This document shows positions 20,201 through 29,679 of a DNA stretch of 64,000 bases, one piece after another (the stretch's first letter is position 1; the number at the start of each line of letters is the position of its first letter). The translations under genes were made by a program, and so were the position numbers. The notes below the pieces were generated by a model. It ran no database searches, was not told the origin of the DNA, and saw only the letters and a program-made list of their open reading frames with translations. Origin of the DNA: Planctomycetota bacterium. GTDB lineage: Bacteria > Planctomycetota > Planctomycetia > Pirellulales > Pirellulaceae. The stretch spans positions 101,747-165,746 of the forward strand of contig JAPLNI010000030.1 of NCBI GenBank assembly GCA_026692865.1. Reading direction: 5' to 3'.

Positions 20201-23200
20201 ACACCAGGATTTGTAACTTGTCCAACCGCATTGCTTTGGAGGTCGGCTGTATCGAGCCCGAATATATCAACCGTTGAATTAGCGATGGGAATGACTGGGA
20301 ATCGAATAGAAGAAACATTTCTCAGATCAATATCCAATGGGCATCGAAACTTGATCTTGATATCCATACGAGCACGAACGCTCGGACGCAACTCAATGAA
20401 GGATTCATTTGAAGAAACGTCGATAGGAACTGTCTGGTCCACACCATCCATCGAAACACTAACGATGGTCGATTTATCCCCAGGTAAAACAATTCGAATC
20501 AATTCGTCAGGATCTTCAATGTTCCAATTGTAGAGCGATGTAACGATGCAGTTTGGATTGGTAAATGTCCCTTCAAGGCTACTGTCAATTAGGACTTCAT
20601 GCTTGGCAGAGAGGACGTAGTTGCTCGTCGCAGGCGTCGAGTTACGACGATTGAGCCACTTCAGAAATTCTTCGCCGACATAGGCAATATCACCCGAAAG
20701 TTGTCCTGAACCATCGACGGGGAATATGACGCTGTAGAATGGCTTTTGCTGTGCGGTGCTTTGTTGAGAATCAACTTCCGATTCCTGTGCGAACGTTGTC
20801 GTTTGACAGGCACTTACGGTGAGCATGAAGATTAATAAAGCTGTTCCTTTGGTTGTTTGGATCGACTTGCTGTTGCCATTGGCTAGAGAGGCTTTTGCTG
20901 TAAGAGCATGCGTCGCGACGTTTTCTTTGTTGTCGTTGACGAGTCGATGAAGCAAGACAAATAGAAAACCAACGATTGCCGAGCTTGTAATCAATTGAAG
21001 CCAATCGACCATCGGTTCAGGCACTATCACGATTCCAATGAATAGCAGACTCATCATCATTAGACATGCGGCAGGCGAATACCGAGATAGCAAGAAGGTA
21101 CCGATGAATGTCGCGATGATAAATATCGATTGCCAAGCATTCACTTTGCTGGTGTATTGCAAATGCATGTCATTTGTATCGATGACGGGGGTTGTTGTGT
21201 AGCCGCCGGAATAATTCAGAAAAGCAAATGGACTATTGATGAGCCACCTCCTTGATTTGAAACGGCCGTCTAGATTTGCTTGTTTCCAATCCCAGTAAGC
21301 GCTTTGCGTGTCGCTTGATTCAACGAGCTGCTTCTGCTTCGCGTCCAACAATGAAAATGAAAAGGCATCGGGCATTGTGATGATCGACTCGCGCCCTAGT
21401 ACTTCGCAGGTTGGTTGGAGATTTGGCCAATCGATTCTACTTCCATCCTCAAGTGGTATCGGTGTGCCATCGAGAACGAGTTTGATTACCGAGGGCCGAG
21501 AGGTTGAGCCAGTTGTTTGTCTTACTTTGGGGAGCAGAACCATCCATGGGTGTTGCTCTGATTTGGTGGGAACAACTTGGAGTAGATGCTCGTCTTCCAG
21601 CGACGCGTTTCTGATCTTCCAACCATTGGCAATCTTGAATTCAAAATAAGATGTTTCCTTGTGGTGAAGGCTTACTGAAACGTATGCATCTCGACGCCCA
21701 TCGGTTGAGATCTTTTGTTCTGTTATCAGCTTGCTAATCCATGCGTCGGGAGATTGGTGTTTGCGAACAATAGAAATGCGAAGATCAGGGGATTGAGCAT
21801 AGAGAACTCGTTGATAGCGCAATCCACTATCATCAAACCATAAACCTTGTGGTTGAAGTCGACCATCAAAGCTGGCCTTGGGTAATTCTGCGATGGACAA
21901 ATTCGACTCGATATCCAGTCTTGCACGCAATTGATTTGCTTCGGGTATCAGTGGTAGTTCCACGGGGGCATCTAGCGGAGAGCGACAGACCGATTCCAAT
22001 TCAAAACTAGATGAACTTGGGTTAGGAAGCACAAGCCTGAAACGCTGACTTCCGTCAACGCTGGAAGACTTTTTAGGATCGAGCTTTTTCGATTTGTCAT
22101 TGCTTCCTTGCGTGTCAATTGGTATCGATTCAATAGGAGCCCAATTTCCTACATTCGATGGACCAATTGATCGGTAGTTCCATTGCAAACCAGTCGCACT
22201 CGAGTTTGAAAGCGACACGAGTACGCTCGTGACAGTCCCTGCAATGGGCGTGCAACGAACCGTATAGGTGGTCTGAATTTCCTGGTCGTTACTTGTTGGA
22301 CGGATGCGAGTATCAAGTTCGGCAGTGAATGGGGCCGCCTGACGACAGAAGGCGAGTTTCGGTACTCTTCCTGCATCGGGTTTGATAAGCCAGAATCCGC
22401 CCAAACGCGGAAGCATTAGTTGATATGCAGCAGGCAGGTCGGCTTCAGGAATACGAGATGCAATCAGTCCCGCATTTCCATCAATTGTATATCGTCCTGT
22501 TGCTTCGATTATGTAGAAATCGGATTGCGAGAAGTCCTTGAAAGTAATCGGACGGCATGCCTCGAGATAGAGAATTGCATCGTTGCCTAATGGCTTGTCG
22601 GCGGGTCTAGCAGAATCGTTCGATTTCGTTTTCTTGCAAATGATTTCAAGACTAAGCGATTGTGCCTCGGAGACCGTGCTCGCCGTAATGTCATAAACGA
22701 AACCTCCTGGTGATTGAGCGCGTTGATCGACTCGATTGCGGAAACTCGCGGTTGCCTTCGAAGCGTCAATTGGTTGCACAGACTCCAGCGTCCAAGAGCT
22801 ATCGGTTTCTATGGTGAACGAGCCTGAGTTCACGAATCTCGCAGGGAGCAAAATCCGAGTCGTTGCAGTGAACCCATCGTTGGTATTAATGAGTCGTGTT
22901 ACTGAGTCGACCGGTTGCTGAGTTGACGCGTGAGTTGCCTTGAGAAATGCATTTGGTGGATTGCCTTGCCATGAAAAGTTGAGCTCCCTTAGCTCTCTAC
23001 TACCACTCTTGCTTCCACTTTCAGCCGCTATTGCACTCGGAACACTAGTTCGAACCGAAGTCGCAGTCCAATTGTCAGCGAGTCGAATCGAAGTGGAGCC
23101 GTCCAGCACATATCGACTGTCCCATCGGATCGTCGGTAGCTTGCCTGAGTTATTCTCAGGAACCCAAGCCGCGATCGCCTTCACGGTGACTTGCGATGAT

Positions 23201-24378
23201 TTTTGAAATGCGTTCTGAAGCGGCTTCTCGATGCTGACCACAATCGTGTTGGCTGTCTCGCCTGCTTTCCACGTTCGCGAAGTGCTATTGATAAGCACGT
23301 CAGTGATTCCCAAGCCAGCGTCAACACTCAAAACGGCGTCATACATCTCCCCGAGAGCGTTCGCCGCGTTCGAACCGTCGAATGAATAATCGACTTGCGT
23401 GGTTGAAGAAACCTCGAGCCCTCGTGCGTTCAAGTCATACTCGATTCGTTGGCTGTTGATTGTTCCTGAGAACGGTAACGCGATGCGAGTTGCGTCTTTT
23501 CCAATCGTAAACGTGGAGGTGCCTGAAACGGGTAGATAAACAATCCACCAGTTTCCGGATGTATAAGCACGAGCAAACTCGACAGGCCAGTCACTGGGGA
23601 TCGATCCGCTTATGTCCTTCAGCTTTGTTGCTATATTCTCACTTGATGGAATCGACCATCCAGGTGGTAGATCGAGCAGTAATCGCGATTGCACCGCAGA
23701 TGGAAGGGTAAGCGAAAAGCGAATTTGTGATCGATTGTCGTTCCATTCTCCTCGGGCACTCCAGCCGATCCATGCTTGTACCGCCTTCGTTAAAGGCAAC
23801 TCCGCCATGCCGCTGGATCGAAAACGAATCGCATTTGAAAAATCCTCTGGCTGTGTCTCGGGTTTCTTTGCCAAGCGCAGAGGCCGCCAAGCGATTGTGG
23901 TTTCCGGAATTGTCCAGACGCTTCCATTGCTGGCTGGGTTTTGCAAATCAATGGTCCAGCGTGAACCATTCGATACAAGATCTTGGCCCACCAAGCGAGC
24001 GACATAAACCGCTTCTGAAAGGTAAGGAGAAGAAAATGAGCGAGAGTCATCTTCGGATGGTAAAGCACCATTAATAAGCTCCACAAGCTTTTCTCGATCG
24101 GTCGGAACAAAGTTTTCACCGAGTATCGACAAATCGGACTCGGGAACAAAGACTTGCCGTACTTGAAACCCAGTAGATCCATTCGGTTCCGCGTTGAGTG
24201 GTGCTTGCATCGAGTCTTCAACAGGCTGCTGTTGGCCTATCGCAGCGATGGGTATCGAAACAAAAATTAAACAAGCGATGCACAACACAGAAGTCAACAT
24301 TCGCAGCGACCCTACGCCGATTAAATCGACGAGCGTGTTGTGTGTTCTTACTGCCGAAGAGAAGGCATGCTCGATCAT
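17221..24378 (-). CDS. Giant membrane-anchored protein, two fused units of unknown function
   Basis: The 2385-residue protein appears to be two concatenated units. Unit 1 has a signal peptide (LTSVLCIACLIFVSIPIAA, about residues 28-48), a long beta-rich extracytoplasmic region, and several membrane segments at about 1075-1150. Unit 2 starts with a second signal-like segment (ALLIFMLTVSACQTTTFAQ, about 1180-1200) containing a lipobox-like SAC. It continues as a beta-rich region and ends with three membrane segments (about 2270-2375). A motif near each unit's start (FVPTDREKLVELIN near 90; VGEEFLKWLN near 1230) recurs in the neighbouring 1330-residue protein. No enzyme motif is seen. The ATG start overlaps the upstream gene's stop by four bases (ATGA), so translation is probably coupled. 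ATG at 24300 is an alternative start. Confidence 0.8.
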   Translation of the reverse strand: MIEHAFSSAVRTHNTLVDLIGVGSLRMLTSVLCIACLIFVSIPIAAIGQQQPVEDSMQAPLNAEPNGSTGFQVRQVFVPESDLSILGENFVPTDREKLVELINGALPSEDDSRSFSSPYLSEAVYVARLVGQDLVSNGSRWTIDLQNPASNGSVWTIPETTIAWRPLRLAKKPETQPEDFSNAIRFRSSGMAELPLTKAVQAWIGWSARGEWNDNRSQIRFSLTLPSAVQSRLLLDLPPGWSIPSSENIATKLKDISGSIPSDWPVEFARAYTSGNWWIVYLPVSGTSTFTIGKDATRIALPFSGTINSQRIEYDLNARGLEVSSTTQVDYSFDGSNAANALGEMYDAVLSVDAGLGITDVLINSTSRTWKAGETANTIVVSIEKPLQNAFQKSSQVTVKAIAAWVPENNSGKLPTIRWDSRYVLDGSTSIRLADNWTATSVRTSVPSAIAAESGSKSGSRELRELNFSWQGNPPNAFLKATHASTQQPVDSVTRLINTNDGFTATTRILLPARFVNSGSFTIETDSSWTLESVQPIDASKATASFRNRVDQRAQSPGGFVYDITASTVSEAQSLSLEIICKKTKSNDSARPADKPLGNDAILYLEACRPITFKDFSQSDFYIIEATGRYTIDGNAGLIASRIPEADLPAAYQLMLPRLGGFWLIKPDAGRVPKLAFCRQAAPFTAELDTRIRPTSNDQEIQTTYTVRCTPIAGTVTSVLVSLSNSSATGLQWNYRSIGPSNVGNWAPIESIPIDTQGSNDKSKKLDPKKSSSVDGSQRFRLVLPNPSSSSFELESVCRSPLDAPVELPLIPEANQLRARLDIESNLSIAELPKASFDGRLQPQGLWFDDSGLRYQRVLYAQSPDLRISIVRKHQSPDAWISKLITEQKISTDGRRDAYVSVSLHHKETSYFEFKIANGWKIRNASLEDEHLLQVVPTKSEQHPWMVLLPKVRQTTGSTSRPSVIKLVLDGTPIPLEDGSRIDWPNLQPTCEVLGRESIITMPDAFSFSLLDAKQKQLVESSDTQSAYWDWKQANLDGRFKSRRWLINSPFAFLNYSGGYTTTPVIDTNDMHLQYTSKVNAWQSIFIIATFIGTFLLSRYSPAACLMMMSLLFIGIVIVPEPMVDWLQLITSSAIVGFLFVLLHRLVNDNKENVATHALTAKASLANGNSKSIQTTKGTALLIFMLTVSACQTTTFAQESEVDSQQSTAQQKPFYSVIFPVDGSGQLSGDIAYVGEEFLKWLNRRNSTPATSNYVLSAKHEVLIDSSLEGTFTNPNCIVTSLYNWNIEDPDELIRIVLPGDKSTIVSVSMDGVDQTVPIDVSSNESFIELRPSVRARMDIKIKFRCPLDIDLRNVSSIRFPVIPIANSTVDIFGLDTADLQSNAVGQVTNPGVGRYTIALGKRNEIIVRWRQGQPRLTTTTVRANVDLEWSISSNHSVAKCVVTCPGPSTEQNYFDVECERQWEPIGFDWGDGKVIDVLAGSTNLKKRFRVQWKDVSDASRRQLRLFLHRSHDAKSPMISLPAIELSDTIVDARSVAISQSSDSRWDINRNGGWLPFAPKSPFLWTSTDKETIQAFRTQDLSATLSIQPTSKTSQPSVDVKSSLEFGSDSVSGVTEFQFEVMGRAMSDFVLLTSAATRVQSIQSDGNEIPFAESILDDGTSQVQVFANTSRYESKRFKVRYKQIYSRGNQWRRLPSVAVRNASTTSLHVSASRLLDLPIEFQGTEGFNLSSTLMPMATQPKIEDEVSSQKQPPSLTPSVASALPFQLFKNDQSSETLGENNFSVDGIHEHLWDADLLVTESSDDLQQANRKSPLTMQYRIRPSMDDIRGHSVSVLAFEGSAWKYRLIGSVSRGESKIGGLLFDVPTEIVPSLISESTLTQFDSPEPGRRLLLVSPKRNPNSEVTMNSKEPFSFSIEYQLDSDQSTTGLSVPSVRLLNGPLVDQWIAVPKTVNGRKLSWTTSGVRSSKQVPESLKELPSPANEFAWFVPFSQQPDVQLNLLKGTVALSAVSLSVHRIQSQGADAAQLESFFILEPKGVSVSSLKFPSSMRLLSASVNGVSCPFIAKPNESEKTISSAEIQLHSSVLPQFIRVAFAVPIQQPKSDGLSHAINLPYLDEPKASKIFVEVDPIFLDQDNKLRQVEWTSLSHEKLNESMLSLFATCSDTASSTALDSTLPQRDRWWVGWQAFACDLLFPTIDSALTKTVDDWLAVRDKSAVQWRRDPSMIYSSNILDANCSPEAMLSKRNPTFVLNSSDKGELRVELSSRVATESSRLAGSYFFVVSGVLLMMFSIVPGLRKRADQALDVAIQHMRIRPWLLFGVIGILLWIMLFDVSIVSDINFDSAPLNMGWMRVWSGPLLLAFSFILALRQYVFQESNVAARSIAKK

Positions 24379-27300
24379 TCTAAAGACTCCGAACGATGAG
24401 AACCGCTCCGGTGAGCCTCCGTTCGCATAGTGGAAGCGATCGCTTCGGGTTTTGCTCCTCCAGATTGTTGTCCGCTGGCGCTACCTGTCGAAAGCAATAT
24501 TGATTCAGGCTCGAAAGACCTGCGTACCGCTGGTGACTTCGCAGTTACACCATCGTTTTCAACTGGCGACAACTGCGTGGGCTGCGACCCTGCTCGTATC
24601 TCGGGCGCTATCTCATTCGCAGACTTCGCAATTGGGTTTATGATGGTGGAGCCGGTAGTTTTATAGCTGCCCGTACCAGGGTCGCGTCGTTTGGATCTAA
24701 CTGGCCAAGCCCAACGACACAAGTGAATGATTGCGATCAACATCAAAGACACGACCGCTGTTTGGCCGACAAGTATCGCTCCGTCAGGGGCAATAGAGGC
24801 AAGCAGAATAAGTACCACGCCGAAAGCAACCCATATCAGCGGCCTTCGAAACCAAGTCGATAAACTCCAGAGTATAGAAATGGCAATCACCGTTGAACCA
24901 ATTGGCAACCAAATCCAAACTCGAGGGATCACTACAACGCTACCAGTTGAAGCATCTTGATTCGTTGTGCCATTCTTCACTATGGAAGTTAATACGTATT
25001 GATTCGTAGATTGCGGCAATGGTGGTTGACGCGAAGCATTGAAATCGCGTTCGAACTCCAATTGATTTTGAGCTGCAACTCGCTTCATCCGCCAATCGGA
25101 AATTGTCCAATTCCAATCGGCGATCCAGCTCGATGGGAAGGACCATAAAACTTCTTCACTTGGTACTGCGATCTGCCAAGCGCAAGATACGGTTGGGCTG
25201 GCCCCCTCGATGTGAGGAATGAGCGGTTCGACTTTCGTAGCAAATCCGCTGGGAAGGCTATGCCAGTTCCAAAACTCTATCACGTGTTTGGAAGGCGTAT
25301 CGGTTTTCTTGGAATCGAGAGGACACCAAAAGCTATCTACGGCCGGAGTCGCCTCTCCTGACGAAGTTAACAGCGAAGGCACTTCCACACCATCGATAAC
25401 AACCTTCAGGGTTTGAGGGTCCCAAATCTTAGGCAATTTAAAAGCGACGCTACGTTCGATCGTTTCAACTTTCATCACCACGCGTTGTCGCACTTGGGAC
25501 TTGTTGGACAACGTTTGCAACCAAATTCGATCGATCGCGAAACTAGGCAAAGCGACTGTCTTGAGGTCCTGGCATTGCATTTCAAGAATAACGTTTGAAT
25601 CGAAGTGCGGCAAAGGAACTGGACCATCAAAGCTTGTAATTTGCAATAGATTCCCGTTAGCATCTTTCACTTCGCATAAAATATCCCCCTCGATTTTCAA
25701 GACAGGAGCCTTATCGAGAACCGTGGATTGACTATCGATCTGAAGCTCGGCTATCGGGTACTTTCGTAACCAGGAAGTTTGTGAATCCGAACCATCGGAT
25801 GGCACCTTGCGAGCATCGACGTGCGTGCACGACAATTGAACATCAGCTTCTCTAAAAGCCTCAATCATGTCCGCTTCAATAAAGTAAAATCCCGGGGCCG
25901 ATGAATCTGGTCGAGTCGTTACTGCGATGGGGATGTCATTTAAAAGAAGGTCCCAGTTCAAAGTCGTGGTCGGGGAATCTGATGCATCGATCGCGTCCTT
26001 AGAAACTTGCGTATCGAGATCGGCAACTCGAAAAGCGATCTTATTAAGATAGGGGCCCTCGATGTTTAGCTTCCATCGACGGTTCACAGTCCAGTTATTT
26101 TCCCTAGCGATGATATCCGTATCCGCTACTCCTGCGACAACCCTTGGAGTCAGCTTAAGTGGTGATTCCCATCTCGCTGAATTACTGCCCGAGCGAAATC
26201 GATACGCAAGTGGTGTATCGATAGGGCTTGGTAATTGGAAGTATGATTGAAAGTTTTCAAAGCCATCATTGGTTCTTGTCATCGCGGTTAGCTTCGCAGG
26301 TTCAGACGTCGCCTTGAATGGACCAGGTGAAATATAAAGCCATCCATCACCTCGTTCTTGAACTTGCTCACGATTGCTTTTCAACCATCGAACCAAGGGC
26401 AAAGTGATCGACATTGGAGTTCCATTTTCGACCGAAACAGGTCGCGTTGCTAAGAGACGGATCGATTTGCTTTCAGGACCAGAAATGCTTGCGACGGAAG
26501 AACTGAGCGATCCAGGAACCACACGGAGTGAAGATTCCTTCACAGAATCTGCAGGAATCAGATCGGCTGTGTCCACCCACGAAAGACCATGCAAAGTCCA
26601 ACCGGGCGCTTCAAAGGTCAGCTCTTGGAGCGACGCTGGAGGTTGTGTGAATTGGTAGACACCATTAAGTTGTATTTCGTCGGTGGTGATCGTAGCTAAG
26701 TAAATGGACTTCAGTCGAACTTGAGCTTGATCGGTTCGAAGAATAGCGTCCAGTAGTCCGCCTTGCCGAGCAAAGCGAAACTCGTATTCATTGTTGTCTT
26801 GAGCTAGATCTTGATTTAGAAATTGCAGCTCGTTAGTCGAGGTCCAGGAAAATTGCTGATCCGATGGGACTCGGACCGAGATTCGTCCTTCATGTCGCTG
26901 AGCATCTAGAATCATTGGCGAAGAAATAGTAACCGCTTGTTCCGATTTATCTGAAATCGGTAGACGCCACTCGATAGGAATCTCATCGGTGAATCCACGT
27001 GCTCGCTCGGATAGTCTGAGTAGAAGTCGTTGACGCTTCCCCTTCGATAAACTTCGCTGCGGTGAGTGTGCCTCTGGAGTCTTCTTTTGATCGACTGTAG
27101 GCCCGGTACTAGCAGTACCTGAACTAGCAGTACCTGAATTGGGAGCAACTGGCACTTGGGACGTTTCGTCTGAGATCAAAGGAGCATTCCCCAACGTCCA
27201 CATCGTTTGCAAGCCTGGTGTTTGCGAAGGGATCCACACTGCATTTTCGGGCAGTTCAAAAATGATATCTTGTGGACCGCGACGACCTGTGGATCGAAGG

Positions 27301-28367
27301 CGAATCTTCGAGGCGACATCCCAACGAAGCGACTGACGATTTAGTAGGAACCGAGTATCGCTTTCGGCTTCGATGACTCCAAGGCTTGGTTGTTCCAAGC
27401 CTTCGTTCCATGTAAGCAATCCAGATCCGCCTCGACCCGTAATGTTTGCTTTTACAAACGGAGGCTGGTCTGTACTTTGAAGAACCTCGCCGCTATTTCC
27501 GCTCCATTGAAGGTTGGCTGCGGGGCGATTTGCGTTGGATGGGATTTTCAACTCAATTCGGGTTGGCCCCGAAGGCAACTCGAATCGCAAAGAACTATCG
27601 AGACCTACTCGATCTAATTTCACTAACGCATCGATTTGAATTGAGTAGAAATTTGATCCGTCCGGTTGAATGGCCCAGATGAACCCATCACCATTCTTCT
27701 TTAAGTTATTCGTGTTTGCACCATTCTTGTTTGGATAAAGAAGACTCTTTTGGCCTCCAACAGTTTTTGGCACCCGCTGAATGTTACAGTTACTTAGCCC
27801 AAGTTCGATTTCGACCACCTTTTTTGCGGCGTCAGTGATCGTAACCTTGCAATCAATTTTCAATTGCGCGAAGCCGTCTCGGATTTCCCCGGTCGCCGAG
27901 ATCGCCTCAAATACAGCCACCGGTAAGTCAGAGGGGGTTTGCGATGTTTGTTGATTCAAGTATCGCTCGAATTCTTCGTAGCGAAGCTGCGGTACAAAAA
28001 CGGAGTCGCCATTCTCTCGTCTGAGATAAACTGCATCCGGGCGGTTGGCTTGCTCGCCTAAAACAGACCGTATACCTGTTGCTGGTAAAGCATCGGGAAC
28101 CGAGATCGAATTCGCCTTCTTGGGTTCTTTTGGGGCCTCGTCTAATTGTTTCTCAGCGGTGTCCGGAGCGATTTTTTCCAAATCTTGTCCAAACGATATA
28201 GGCGACAAGCCCAAACAATTCCACATGAACGCAACGAAGATCAGCCCGCGCACGAATGACCAGCCAGGCAAGCCATGCGCTTTGGAAAAGAAGGACGATG
28301 ATACATTCAGATGCGAAGAGACAATCACTGAAAAGCTTCTACCGTGAGGAAACCACGAACGACACAC
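24375..28367 (-). CDS. Large membrane-anchored protein related to the fused giant downstream
   Basis: The product has 1330 residues. A signal-anchor lies at about 36-60 (FVRGLIFVAFMWNCLGL). The motif FVPQLRYEEFERYLNQQ at 124-140 opens a long beta-rich extracytoplasmic domain. About four hydrophobic helices follow at 1185-1265 (VWIWLPIGSTVIAISILW, IWVAFGVVLILLASIAP), then a polar cytoplasmic tail of about 80 residues. This repeats the unit architecture of the downstream protein. A Ser/Thr/Ala-rich linker (SGTASSGTASTGP) lies near 420. No catalytic motif is recognised, and a structural or complex-forming envelope role is only a guess. The GTG at 28367 is the first start, and no ATG precedes the signal sequence. 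It is probably the first gene of an operon with the two genes downstream. Confidence 0.8.
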   Translation of the reverse strand: MCRSWFPHGRSFSVIVSSHLNVSSSFFSKAHGLPGWSFVRGLIFVAFMWNCLGLSPISFGQDLEKIAPDTAEKQLDEAPKEPKKANSISVPDALPATGIRSVLGEQANRPDAVYLRRENGDSVFVPQLRYEEFERYLNQQTSQTPSDLPVAVFEAISATGEIRDGFAQLKIDCKVTITDAAKKVVEIELGLSNCNIQRVPKTVGGQKSLLYPNKNGANTNNLKKNGDGFIWAIQPDGSNFYSIQIDALVKLDRVGLDSSLRFELPSGPTRIELKIPSNANRPAANLQWSGNSGEVLQSTDQPPFVKANITGRGGSGLLTWNEGLEQPSLGVIEAESDTRFLLNRQSLRWDVASKIRLRSTGRRGPQDIIFELPENAVWIPSQTPGLQTMWTLGNAPLISDETSQVPVAPNSGTASSGTASTGPTVDQKKTPEAHSPQRSLSKGKRQRLLLRLSERARGFTDEIPIEWRLPISDKSEQAVTISSPMILDAQRHEGRISVRVPSDQQFSWTSTNELQFLNQDLAQDNNEYEFRFARQGGLLDAILRTDQAQVRLKSIYLATITTDEIQLNGVYQFTQPPASLQELTFEAPGWTLHGLSWVDTADLIPADSVKESSLRVVPGSLSSSVASISGPESKSIRLLATRPVSVENGTPMSITLPLVRWLKSNREQVQERGDGWLYISPGPFKATSEPAKLTAMTRTNDGFENFQSYFQLPSPIDTPLAYRFRSGSNSARWESPLKLTPRVVAGVADTDIIARENNWTVNRRWKLNIEGPYLNKIAFRVADLDTQVSKDAIDASDSPTTTLNWDLLLNDIPIAVTTRPDSSAPGFYFIEADMIEAFREADVQLSCTHVDARKVPSDGSDSQTSWLRKYPIAELQIDSQSTVLDKAPVLKIEGDILCEVKDANGNLLQITSFDGPVPLPHFDSNVILEMQCQDLKTVALPSFAIDRIWLQTLSNKSQVRQRVVMKVETIERSVAFKLPKIWDPQTLKVVIDGVEVPSLLTSSGEATPAVDSFWCPLDSKKTDTPSKHVIEFWNWHSLPSGFATKVEPLIPHIEGASPTVSCAWQIAVPSEEVLWSFPSSWIADWNWTISDWRMKRVAAQNQLEFERDFNASRQPPLPQSTNQYVLTSIVKNGTTNQDASTGSVVVIPRVWIWLPIGSTVIAISILWSLSTWFRRPLIWVAFGVVLILLASIAPDGAILVGQTAVVSLMLIAIIHLCRWAWPVRSKRRDPGTGSYKTTGSTIINPIAKSANEIAPEIRAGSQPTQLSPVENDGVTAKSPAVRRSFEPESILLSTGSASGQQSGGAKPEAIASTMRTEAHRSGSHRSESLE

Positions 28368-28532
28368 CTCTCCAGTTTACGCAGTCCGCAAACTCGAAGG
28401 AACAGCCTCGGCGTCGCTTTAGCAAAACCCGCCCACTATTTAATCAGAATAACCGTTAATTACGGTCGAAACGTTCGTTCTACAAAAGCAAACCAAGTGC
28501 TTCGTCCGGATGAAATACTGGGTGTCTTACTC

Positions 28533-28615
28533 GTAGCAGATATCGCAAGACATCTGAAAACATCAGCTTTAACCAATGTTTTCATAGGCATCTAAATTGT
28601 TACGAATTCGGCTAC
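28533..28615 (+). repeat. Family 1 REP/BIME-like element, copy 2
   Basis: This 83-bp element has the same layout as copy 1. GTAG heads the left hairpin CAGATATC-GCAA-GACATCTG (one arm mismatch), and a degenerate right hairpin (CTAAATTG-TTAC-GAATTCGG) is followed by CTAC. It sits in the 273-bp gap between two minus-strand genes. Nothing else is recognised in that gap. Confidence 0.75.
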
Positions 28616-28640
28616 ACTAATTTTTAAGTTAGACCAAACA

Positions 28641-29405
28641 CTACATTGAGATACGACGCTCGGCCAATAAATGGTTCACTTCAGCGATGTAGCGTCTGCC
28701 TTCTGATCCGAATGGATGGACGAGGTTGTAGTAGAAAATAAACCACAACGCTTCGAAGCCATCACGTAAACCAATCTTTTTGCCTTCGTCGTATGTCCTA
28801 CCATAGTAAGAGATAGGGACTTCGTAGGTTCTCGCCTTGGTCTTGCAAATCATAGCCGTGATTTCGACTTCAAGCCCGAATCCGCGGCTGGTCAACTTCA
28901 TCGGTTGAATCACCTCTTTTCGAAACGCCTTGTAGCAAGTTTCGATGTCGGACATGTTGCGGTTTGTCAGGAAATTCGAGAGAAATGTCAGCCCTTTGTT
29001 TGCGAGATAGTGATAGAAATAAAGGACTCGAGCCGCTTTTTTCACCATGAATCGACTCCCGTAAACGACATCTGCTTGATTGTCCAGAATCGGCTGAATA
29101 ACATCGGGAATCTCTTGCGGGTCATATTCCAAATCGGCGTCCTGGATCATCAGAATATCGCCGGTCGCTTCTCCAATTGCTCGAGCAATCGCGTCCGTTT
29201 TTCCTCGGTTTGTCGGTTGAACAAGCAATCGAAGATGGGGGTAGTTTTTGAGGCACTGCTCGACAACCTCTCTCGTTCCGTCGGTCGATCCATCATCAAC
29301 GACAATGACTTCTAGATTCTCGATACCGAGCGTGAAAACGCGGTCAATTACGGTTCGAATCGACCTCTTTTCGTTATAGGCAGGTACAAGAATAGAGATT
29401 TTCAA
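28641..29405 (-). CDS. Family 2 glycosyltransferase (DPM-like)
   Basis: The 254-residue protein starts MKISILVPAYNEKRS, the classic GT2 N-terminus. It carries VVDDGSTDGT (nucleotide-binding), NRGKTDAI, and QDADLEYDP, the DxD metal-binding motif, followed by YGSRF. This matches the dolichyl-phosphate mannose synthase-like branch, which transfers a sugar from a nucleotide sugar to a polyprenyl phosphate or another acceptor. The sequence has no C-terminal membrane helices, so it is probably a soluble or peripheral enzyme. The only usable start is TTG at 29405, because an in-frame stop lies shortly upstream. No polysaccharide cluster surrounds it, apart from a Wzz-like gene about 800 bp away on the other strand. 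Confidence 0.92.
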   Translation of the reverse strand: MKISILVPAYNEKRSIRTVIDRVFTLGIENLEVIVVDDGSTDGTREVVEQCLKNYPHLRLLVQPTNRGKTDAIARAIGEATGDILMIQDADLEYDPQEIPDVIQPILDNQADVVYGSRFMVKKAARVLYFYHYLANKGLTFLSNFLTNRNMSDIETCYKAFRKEVIQPMKLTSRGFGLEVEITAMICKTKARTYEVPISYYGRTYDEGKKIGLRDGFEALWFIFYYNLVHPFGSEGRRYIAEVNHLLAERRISM

Positions 29406-29605
29406 TTTACCAACCTTGAAGACTTAAGCTATCAGCGCGATAACGACCGGCGTTCGCAACCGAACGCTCGCCATCACTTATTGTATACAGAAAGTGATAG
29501 TCGTTACGAGCTATCGATACAGGTCGGTTCAATTTCCCGTTCGATCAAAAAGAAAGCTCCTGTTGAGCTTATCCGCCTTGGACAGCATAATGAGTCTAGT
29601 CAAAG

Positions 29606-29679
29606 GTCCTCGTAGCTCAGTTGGATAGAGCGCGGCTTTCCTAAAGCTGAGGTCGATGGTTCGAATCCATTCGGGGATA
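29606..29679 (+). tRNA. tRNA-Arg (anticodon CCT)
   Basis: The 74-nt sequence folds as a cloverleaf. The acceptor arms are GTCCTCG and CGGGGAT (with G-T wobbles) and the discriminator is A. The D arm is GCTC...GAGC. The anticodon stem CGGCT/AGCTG encloses loop TTCCTAA, giving anticodon CCT, which reads AGG. The T arm is GATGG-TTCGAAT-CCATT. CCA is not encoded. Confidence 0.93.

Noticed and set aside
29606..29679. Integration site at the tRNA-Arg gene
   Set aside because: No duplicate of the tRNA 3' end and no integrase gene lie within the window.
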